From Sphaerimonospora sp050942215 (GTDB lineage: Bacteria; Actinomycetota; Actinomycetes; Streptosporangiales; Streptosporangiaceae): a DNA stretch of 64,000 bases. The notes below the pieces were generated by a model. It was given only the letters and a program-made list of their open reading frames with translations. It did no database searches and was not told where the DNA came from. The position numbers and the translations under genes are program-made. Below, piece by piece: positions 56,423 to 64,000 of the stretch. Positions within the stretch are counted from its first letter, which is position 1; each line of letters starts with the position of its first letter. Location: the NCBI RefSeq assembly GCF_050942215.1, contig NZ_CP192056.1, forward strand, positions 3,596,001-3,660,000. The letters are read 5' to 3'.

Positions 56423-59272
56423 ATGTCGGAGTTATCCCGCAGGCAAGTGCTGAAGTTCGGTGCGGCCGGAGCCGGAGCCGCGCTGTTGCCGCTCCAGTGG
56501 ACGGCGGCGGCGCGTGCCGCGTCGGTGGCGCCCGCCGAGGTGCGAGCCGCGAACGATCTGGCGCTGTGGTACGACGAGAGCGCCGGCACCGAGTGGCTGC
56601 GTGCGCTTCCGATGGGCAACGGCCGCCTGGGCGCCATGGTGTTCGGCAACGTCGGCACCGAGCGGCTGCAGCTCAATGAGGACACCATCTGGGCCGGCGG
56701 GCCGTACGACCAGAGCAACTCGAGGGGCGCGGCGGCCCTGGGGCAGATCCGGCAGCTGGTCTTCCAGAACCAGTGGAGCCAGGCCCAGAGCCTGGTCGAC
56801 CAGAACATGCTGGGCAATCCCTCCGCGCAGCTGGCCTACCAGACCGTCGGCAACCTGCGGCTCGCCTTCGGCAGCGACGCCGGGGTCTCGGAGTACAACC
56901 GTTTCCTCGACCTGACCACGGCGACCACGACCGTGTCGTACCTGCAGAACGGCGTGCGATATCGGCGCGAGGTGCTCGCGAGCGCGCCCGACCAGGTGAT
57001 CGTCATTCGCCTGACCGCCGACAGACCCGGCTCGATCACGTTCTCCGCGACGTTCGACAGCCCCCAGCGGACGACGCGCTCCAGCCCGGACGGCGCGACG
57101 GTGGCACTCGACGGCGTCTCCGGCGACCAGCGTGGCCTGGCGGGCAAGGTCAGGTTCCTGGCACTGGCCCGGGCCGTCGCCCAGGGCGGCAGTGTCAGCA
57201 GCTCGGGCGGCACGCTGCAGGTGAGGGCGGCGGACAGCGTGACCGTGCTGATCTCCATCGGCTCCAGCTACGTGAACTACAAGGACGTCAGCGGTGACTA
57301 CCAGGGCATCGCTCGGCGGCACCTCGACGCCGCGGACGACAGGTCCTACGACGACCTGCGCGCCCGGCACGTCGCCGACTACCAGCGGCTTTTCGGGCGC
57401 ACGACGCTCGACCTCGGCCGCACGGCGGCGGCCGACCAGCCGACCGACGTCCGCATCGCGCAGCACGGCAGCACCGACGACCCGCAGTTCTCCGCCCTGC
57501 TGTTCCAGTACGGCCGCTATCTGCTGATCTCGTCCTCGCGTCCGGGCACTCAACCGGCCAACCTGCAGGGCATCTGGAACGACTCGCTGACTCCCTCGTG
57601 GGACTCGAAGTACACCCTCAACGCCAACCTGCCGATGAACTACTGGCCGGCCGACACGACGAACCTGTCGGAGTGCTACGAGCCGGTGTTCCAGATGATC
57701 GACGATCTCACGGTCACCGGCGCCCGCACGGCCCGGGCGCAGTACAACGCCGGCGGCTGGGTGACCCACCACAACACCGACGGGTGGCGGGGCTCGTCGG
57801 TCGTCGACGGGGCGTTCTGGGGCATGTGGCAGACCGGCGGCGCGTGGCTCGCCAGCATGATCTGGGACCACTACCTCTTCACGGGCGACGTGGAGTTCCT
57901 CCGGCAGAACTACCCGGCGATGAAGGGCGCCGCGCAGTTCTTCCTGGAGACCCTCGTGCGGGAGCCGAACCTGGGATATCTGGTTACGAACCCGTCGAAC
58001 TCCCCCGAGCTCGCCCACCATTCGGGCGTCAGCGTGTGCGCCGGCCCGACGATGGACAACCAGATCCTGCGTGACCTGTTCAACGGCTGCGCCAACGCCT
58101 GCCAGGTGCTCAACGTCGACGCCGATTTCCGGACACAGGTCCTGGCCGCCAGGGACGGGCTCCCGCCGATGAAGGTCGGCTCGCGCGGCAACATCCAGGA
58201 GTGGCTGTACGACTGGGTCGAGACCGAGCAGAACCACCGGCACATCTCGCACCTGTACGGCCTGCACCCCAGCAATCAGATCACCAAGCGCGGCACCCCC
58301 GCCCTGTACAACGCCGCGCGTCGGACCCTCGAACTGCGCGGTGACGACGGGACGGGCTGGTCGCTCGCCTGGAAGATCAACTACTGGGCGCGGATGGAGG
58401 AGGGGAACCGGGCGCACACCCTGCTCCGCCTCCTGGTGACGACGGCCCGGCTCGCGCCGAACATGTTCGACCTGCACCCCCCGTTCCAGATCGACGGCAA
58501 CTTCGGCGCCACGTCCGGAATCGCCGAAATGCTGCTGCAGAGCCACAACGGCGAGCTGCACGTGCTGCCCGCACTGCCGACCGCCTGGCCGAGCGGGAAG
58601 GTCCAGGGGCTCCGGGGACGTGGCGGCTACACCGTGGACGCGTCGTGGGGCTCCGACGGGTCCACCGAGATCCTCGTCAAGTTCGACCGCGACGGCACGG
58701 TGAACGTACGCAACCGGATCTTCACCGGGACCTATCAGGTGGTCGACACCGCGACCGGCGGTACCGTCGGCGTCACCGAACCCGAGGACGACGTCATCGC
58801 GCTGACCGGCCAGGCCGGCCGTACGTACCGCATGAGCGGGGCAGCGGGGCCCGCGCCGTCGACCTATGTGCGGATCACCAACGTCACCTCCGGCCTGGTG
58901 CTGGACAGCGGCGGCAACGTCGGCTCCGGGTCGAACCTCAAGCAGTGGAGCTGGGACGGCAGCACCAACCTGCAGTGGCAGCTCGTGGACCTGGGCGGTG
59001 GGTGGTACCGCATCGTCAACCGCACCAACGGCATGGTCGCGGACAGCTGGGGCAACGCCGCCAACGGCGCCGCCGCCAGGCAGGCGCCGTGGAACGGCGG
59101 CAACAACCAGCAGTGGCGGCTCAACGGCGTCGGCAACGGCCGCTACCAGATCATCAACCGCGGGACCGGCACCTCCCTCGACGGCATGGGCAACCGCACC
59201 GTCGGCTCCACCGTGTGCATGTGGACGCCGAACAACAACACCAACAACCACTGGACCATCACGGGCCTGTGA
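56423..59272 (+). CDS. secreted GH95 alpha-L-fucosidase with C-terminal ricin-type (CBM13-like) domain
   Basis: A 949-aa exported enzyme. The N-terminus has a Tat-type signal ([19 protein letters not shown]). The GH95 N-terminal domain starts [20 protein letters not shown]. The (alpha/alpha)6 barrel has [40 protein letters not shown] and the catalytic-region blocks GRNIQ-like [12 protein letters not shown] and [12 protein letters not shown]. From about 815 a ricin-type lectin domain has QxW repeats (NLQWQL, NQQWRL, NNHWTI). GH95 enzymes release L-fucose from alpha-1,2-linked glycans; L-galactosidase activity is known in relatives. ATG 56423 has GGAGG 6 bases upstream. Confidence 0.93.
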   Translation: MSELSRRQVLKFGAAGAGAALLPLQWTAAARAASVAPAEVRAANDLALWYDESAGTEWLRALPMGNGRLGAMVFGNVGTERLQLNEDTIWAGGPYDQSNSRGAAALGQIRQLVFQNQWSQAQSLVDQNMLGNPSAQLAYQTVGNLRLAFGSDAGVSEYNRFLDLTTATTTVSYLQNGVRYRREVLASAPDQVIVIRLTADRPGSITFSATFDSPQRTTRSSPDGATVALDGVSGDQRGLAGKVRFLALARAVAQGGSVSSSGGTLQVRAADSVTVLISIGSSYVNYKDVSGDYQGIARRHLDAADDRSYDDLRARHVADYQRLFGRTTLDLGRTAAADQPTDVRIAQHGSTDDPQFSALLFQYGRYLLISSSRPGTQPANLQGIWNDSLTPSWDSKYTLNANLPMNYWPADTTNLSECYEPVFQMIDDLTVTGARTARAQYNAGGWVTHHNTDGWRGSSVVDGAFWGMWQTGGAWLASMIWDHYLFTGDVEFLRQNYPAMKGAAQFFLETLVREPNLGYLVTNPSNSPELAHHSGVSVCAGPTMDNQILRDLFNGCANACQVLNVDADFRTQVLAARDGLPPMKVGSRGNIQEWLYDWVETEQNHRHISHLYGLHPSNQITKRGTPALYNAARRTLELRGDDGTGWSLAWKINYWARMEEGNRAHTLLRLLVTTARLAPNMFDLHPPFQIDGNFGATSGIAEMLLQSHNGELHVLPALPTAWPSGKVQGLRGRGGYTVDASWGSDGSTEILVKFDRDGTVNVRNRIFTGTYQVVDTATGGTVGVTEPEDDVIALTGQAGRTYRMSGAAGPAPSTYVRITNVTSGLVLDSGGNVGSGSNLKQWSWDGSTNLQWQLVDLGGGWYRIVNRTNGMVADSWGNAANGAAARQAPWNGGNNQQWRLNGVGNGRYQIINRGTGTSLDGMGNRTVGSTVCMWTPNNNTNNHWTITGL

Positions 59273-59312
59273 CGGCCCGCGGCGCCTCAATCGAGATCGG
59301 CACACGGTGAGG

Positions 59313-59357
59313 AAAGGCCCCTCCGATGCGGCGCTTCGCCGCATCGGAGGGGCCTTT
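59313..59357. terminator. strong bidirectional terminator, 21-bp stem
   Basis: A perfect 21-bp inverted repeat starting AAAGGCCCCTCCGATGCGGC at 59313-59333, with its complement at 59337-59357 and a 3-nt loop CTT. A-tract and T-tract flanks suit termination from both directions. It sits 41 bases after the GH95 stop. Confidence 0.93.
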
Positions 59358-59434
59358 CCCGCACGGCCGCCGACGACTCCGTCCCATGAGCGGCGGTACG
59401 CCGAGTGATCGCCGGCCGGTCCCCGACAACCGGA

Positions 59435-59502
59435 AAGGTGCACCTGATTCCGTTCGGATGCGATCAGGGTGATCGCGTCCTCGCACGAATCAGGTGCACC
59501 TT
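59435..59502. repeat. nested inverted repeat between GH95 and GH10 genes
   Basis: The outer arms AAGGTGCACCTGATTC (59435-59450) and GAATCAGGTGCACCTT (59487-59502) are perfect over 16 bp. The 36-nt interior contains a second hairpin GCGATCA-ggg-TGATCGC (59460-59476). It lies between the main terminator and the GH10 stop codon. It may be a second terminator for the leftward GH10 message or a recombination/mobile-element remnant; a role is not proven. Confidence 0.75.
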
Positions 59503-59548
59503 CGTCAGTTCACCGGTCGTGCCCGGCCCGTACGCCGGACAGCGGGGG

Positions 59549-62005
<2,457 letters not shown>

Positions 62006-62154
62006 TCACCAATAGAGGGGGAAGCGCGGGGACATCCCCGCGGGCTCGACGCCGCGCCCCGCCCGATTCGGGTGGACGCACACCACCGGGGCGTCGCAGA
62101 TGCGCGGCCCCCCTGCCCGTGCACCAGCCGGCAGCGGGGACCGCTTTGGAGACC

Positions 62155-62184
62155 AAGTGTGGAAACCGACCCGAAACTTGTCAA
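62155..62184 (-). promoter_or_regulatory. GH10 promoter
   Basis: On the minus strand, TTGACA (62184-62179), an 18-bp spacer and ACACTT (62160-62155). CGAAACTTG (62172-62180) lies inside the promoter and a GAAAGTTTC box sits 11 bp upstream of the -35. The same arrangement occurs at 17122-17171. Confidence 0.6.
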
Positions 62185-62194
62185 GACCGGAAGA

Positions 62195-62313
62195 GAAAGT
62201 TTCGACAAATTTCTTCTCCGACAGAACGAGAACCGCCTGTTGAAGCGGAGAATATCGGGACTGAAACTTTCGGAATCTCGTGTGCCGACATGGGAAGCGA
62301 TAGTGAAAGTTTC
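62195..62313 (-). promoter_or_regulatory. three GAAASTTTC boxes upstream of the GH10 gene
   Basis: GAAAGTTTC at 62195-62203, GAAACTTTC at 62263-62271 and GAAAGTTTC at 62305-62313 are 68 and 42 bp apart. Repeats of the type CGAAANTTTCG are known upstream of actinomycete xylanase genes and are bound by LacI-family xylan regulators in Streptomyces. Here they are probably used by such a regulator, perhaps the LacI protein at 39512. Confidence 0.7.
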
Positions 62314-62491
62314 AACATCAGATCGGCACCGATCGGGCGCGCCGCCGCGAAGACTCCCAGGTGGACCGGGGTCAGGGCCCGCACAACCGGCGCGCGACAC
62401 CTCGGTCCCTTGACAGGGCTCCGTCACTCGTGTTTGCTCCACCCCACACCACCTCCATCTGTCCGCCGGAGAAGGGACCTGGCCGATCAAC

Positions 62492-62510
62492 TGAATGTGA
62501 GCGCTAACAT
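62492..62510 (+). promoter_or_regulatory. 19-bp LacI-type operator upstream of the CE1 esterase
   Basis: TGAATGTGAGCGCTAACAT is identical over 19 bp to the minus strand at 17436-17454 and related to 16702-16720. It lies 82 bp downstream of the TTGACA at 62410, the same distance as at the CE3-like gene. Confidence 0.7.
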
Positions 62511-62934
62511 CCGCAGTGCACCACTCGGTACCCGTTATGCCCGATCGGAACAGTCCGCTGTAGGTACTCATTCGCATGAGCTGAAATATCTGCACTTTCC
62601 ATCGTTAACGTAGGCACCGCACCGAGATGGTGCGGTACGCACACGGGCGGCGGAGGTCGGCTCACGGCGGCCGGCGTCGGCACGGGGTCTCGTCTCCACG
62701 CGGCGACTCCATCGCATCGGGTCCAGCCACCCCGTACCCGTATGTCGCCGAGCCCGCCGTGGTCGCCCCTCCCCACCCCTGCTGTCCAGTGAACGGTCGG
62801 CTCCCCCGGGAGTGCGAAGCAGGACCGCGACCCGACGCGCGGTACCGGTCCGGAGTTCCGCCACGCCCCGGAACGACGTCACCCTGCCCGACCGACGAAG
62901 CGCGGCCCCCTACCCCCCGAGAAAAGGCGGAAGG

Positions 62935-64000
62935 ATGAGACGGCACATCAGAAAACTCGCCGGCGCCGGCATCACGGCAGTGATCACGGCACTGTCCATG
63001 TTCATGGCACCGATGCCGCAGGCGTCGGCGGCGAGCCTGACCGAGGTGACCAACTTCGGCACGAACCCCGGCAACATCCGGATGTACCTGTACGTCCCCA
63101 ACCAGGTCGCACCCCGTCCCGGCATCCTGGTGGCGATGCACGGCTGCAACGGCACGGCGTCCGGCTTCTACCAGGGCACCGAGTTCGCCTCGCTGGCCGA
63201 CCAGTACGGCTTCATCGTCATCTACCCGCAGGCGAACAAGAGCGCCAACGGCCTGTCGAACTGCTTCGACGTCTGGTCGAACGAGGCCCTGCGCCACGGC
63301 GGCGGCAGCGACCCGGTCTCGATCGTCTCCATGGTCGACTACGTCAAGCAGCGCTACAACGGCGACGCCGACCGGGTGTTCGCCACCGGCTTCTCCTCCG
63401 GCGCGATGGAGACCATCAACCTGCTGGCCACCAACCCGGAGGTGTTCAAGGGCGGCGCGCCGTTCTCCGGCGTGCCCTTCGGCTGCCTCGGACCCGCGGG
63501 ATGCGGCGACAGGACCCCCCAGCAGTGGGGCGACCTGGTACGCAACGCCTACCCCGGCTACACCGGACCCCTCCCGCGCGTGACCGCCTGGCACGGCACC
63601 AACGACAACGTGCTGAACTTCAGCATGCTGCAGAAGGAAGTCGACCAGTGGACGAACGTGTGGGGAATCAGCCAGACCCCCACCTCCACCAGCAGCCCGC
63701 AGTCCGGCTGGACCCGGCGGGTCTACGGCTCCGGCCAAGTCGAGGCGTACACCATCAGCGGAGCCGGCCACGACCTGCCGCACCGCGGGATGGCCATCCA
63801 CGCCATCCGCTTCTTCGGCCTCGACGGCACCTCGCCGACCCCCACACCCACCCCGACGCCGACCCCCACACCCACACCCACGCCCACCCCGACCCCCACA
63901 CCGACGCCGACCTCGCCCGGCGGTTCCGGGATGATCAAGGGTGTCGCCTCCGGGCGCTGTGTGGACGTGCCCAACTACAGCACCGCCGACGGCACCCAGC
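62935..64000 (+). CDS. secreted CE1-type (PHB-depolymerase-like) acetylxylan/feruloyl esterase with CBM13, 3' end outside window
   Basis: This frame is open from ATG 62935 (AAGGCGGAAGG upstream) to the window end. A signal peptide (about 1-32, ending QASAA) is followed by an esterase domain of the PHB-depolymerase/CE1 class: YVPNQVAPRPGILVAMHGC, nucleophile Ser154 in TGFSSGAM, AWHGTNDNVLN (Asp) and ISGAGHDLP (His). A Thr-Pro linker (63839-63915) leads to the start of a CBM13 domain ([19 protein letters not shown]), nearly identical to that of the GH10 protein. It likely removes acetyl or feruloyl groups from xylan. Confidence 0.9.
   Translation, partial: MRRHIRKLAGAGITAVITALSMFMAPMPQASAASLTEVTNFGTNPGNIRMYLYVPNQVAPRPGILVAMHGCNGTASGFYQGTEFASLADQYGFIVIYPQANKSANGLSNCFDVWSNEALRHGGGSDPVSIVSMVDYVKQRYNGDADRVFATGFSSGAMETINLLATNPEVFKGGAPFSGVPFGCLGPAGCGDRTPQQWGDLVRNAYPGYTGPLPRVTAWHGTNDNVLNFSMLQKEVDQWTNVWGISQTPTSTSSPQSGWTRRVYGSGQVEAYTISGAGHDLPHRGMAIHAIRFFGLDGTSPTPTPTPTPTPTPTPTPTPTPTPTPTSPGGSGMIKGVASGRCVDVPNYSTADGTQ
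63839..63915. repeat. CCCACACC/CCGACG repeats encoding a Thr-Pro linker
   Basis: A run of Pro-Thr codons (ACC/ACA/ACG alternating with CCC/CCG) joins the esterase to its CBM13. It is low-complexity and prone to length change, like the linker at 38161-38355. Confidence 0.8.

Noticed and set aside
56432..59443. 1003-codon open frame antisense to GH95
   Set aside because: Its content is explained by GC-rich codons of the GH95 gene on the other strand; no motif or start signal supports it.
59435..59502. Insertion-sequence ends
   Set aside because: The arms enclose only 36 nt and there is no transposase or target duplication, so no mobile element is called, though a remnant remains possible.

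Overview
The window is about 70% GC. Its gene content is typical of a filamentous, soil-type actinobacterium, most likely Streptosporangiales (Nonomuraea, Microbispora or Streptosporangium-like). The evidence is a SARP/AfsR-type regulator, a DUF574-type methyltransferase, many secreted CBM13/CBM2 glycoside hydrolases with Thr-Pro linkers, GTG/TTG starts, four-base gene overlaps and leaderless-looking starts. The genus is inference. I saw no tRNA, rRNA, CRISPR array, insertion sequence or phage genes.

Layout. (1) 1-4.5 kb: the end of a 2-oxoacid dehydrogenase operon (E1 beta, E2), an L-2-hydroxyglutarate oxidase, an MSMEG_6728-like protein and a lipoprotein. (2) 4.7-10.9 kb: a compact unit reading leftward: a 26-residue peptide with an excellent ribosome binding site, a PqqD-like/M50-type HExxH membrane protein and a large TPR protein. 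A SARP regulator diverges from it, and direct repeats with 11-bp period lie between. This looks like an undescribed small-peptide (RiPP-like) system. (3) 11.1-14.6 kb: a gene remnant, a P1B-type metal ATPase, a Crp/Fnr-type regulator and a metal-binding HMA protein. The ATPase and HMA promoters share one Fnr-like box architecture. (4) 15-21.2 kb: secreted GH54-CBM42 arabinofuranosidase, CE3-like esterase with CBM13, and a DUF6351 protein.

(5) 21.6-35.1 kb: an SsuABC/NMT1-type importer, PaaX-like, MarR and IclR regulators, SDR, MaoC hydratase, acyl-CoA ligase, amidohydrolase, and a Rieske oxygenase with its reductase. This reads as uptake and breakdown of an unidentified, probably aromatic, acid. 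Three of its promoters carry the same TTCGGCA-N5-TTGACG element. (6) 35.2-41.4 kb: two LacI-family regulators around a CBM2-PL11 rhamnogalacturonan lyase, then a methyltransferase.

(7) 41.7-59.3 kb: an L-fucose locus. It has a GH95 alpha-L-fucosidase, a ribose-type ABC importer, two paralogous GntR regulators and all five steps of the non-phosphorylative L-fucose pathway (dehydrogenase, lactonase, dehydratase, 2-keto-3-deoxyfuconate dehydrogenase, diketo-acid hydrolase). Translationally coupled into the same operons are larA, larB, larC and larE, i.e. the nickel-pincer 2-hydroxyacid racemase and its cofactor machinery. The pathway is known to end in pyruvate and L-lactate, so racemisation of the released lactate is the simplest reading. 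C2 epimerisation of a sugar acid is the alternative. (8) 59.5-64 kb: a GH10-CBM13-GH62 xylanase/arabinofuranosidase diverging from a CE1-type esterase with CBM13 (cut by the window end). The upstream DNA is rich in GAAAGTTTC-type boxes, and a 19-bp LacI-like operator there is repeated exactly at 17.4 kb.

Overall the window couples secreted degradation of arabinoxylan, pectin and fucosylated glycans to sugar-specific import and catabolism, with an aromatic-acid locus and a small-peptide locus beside it.
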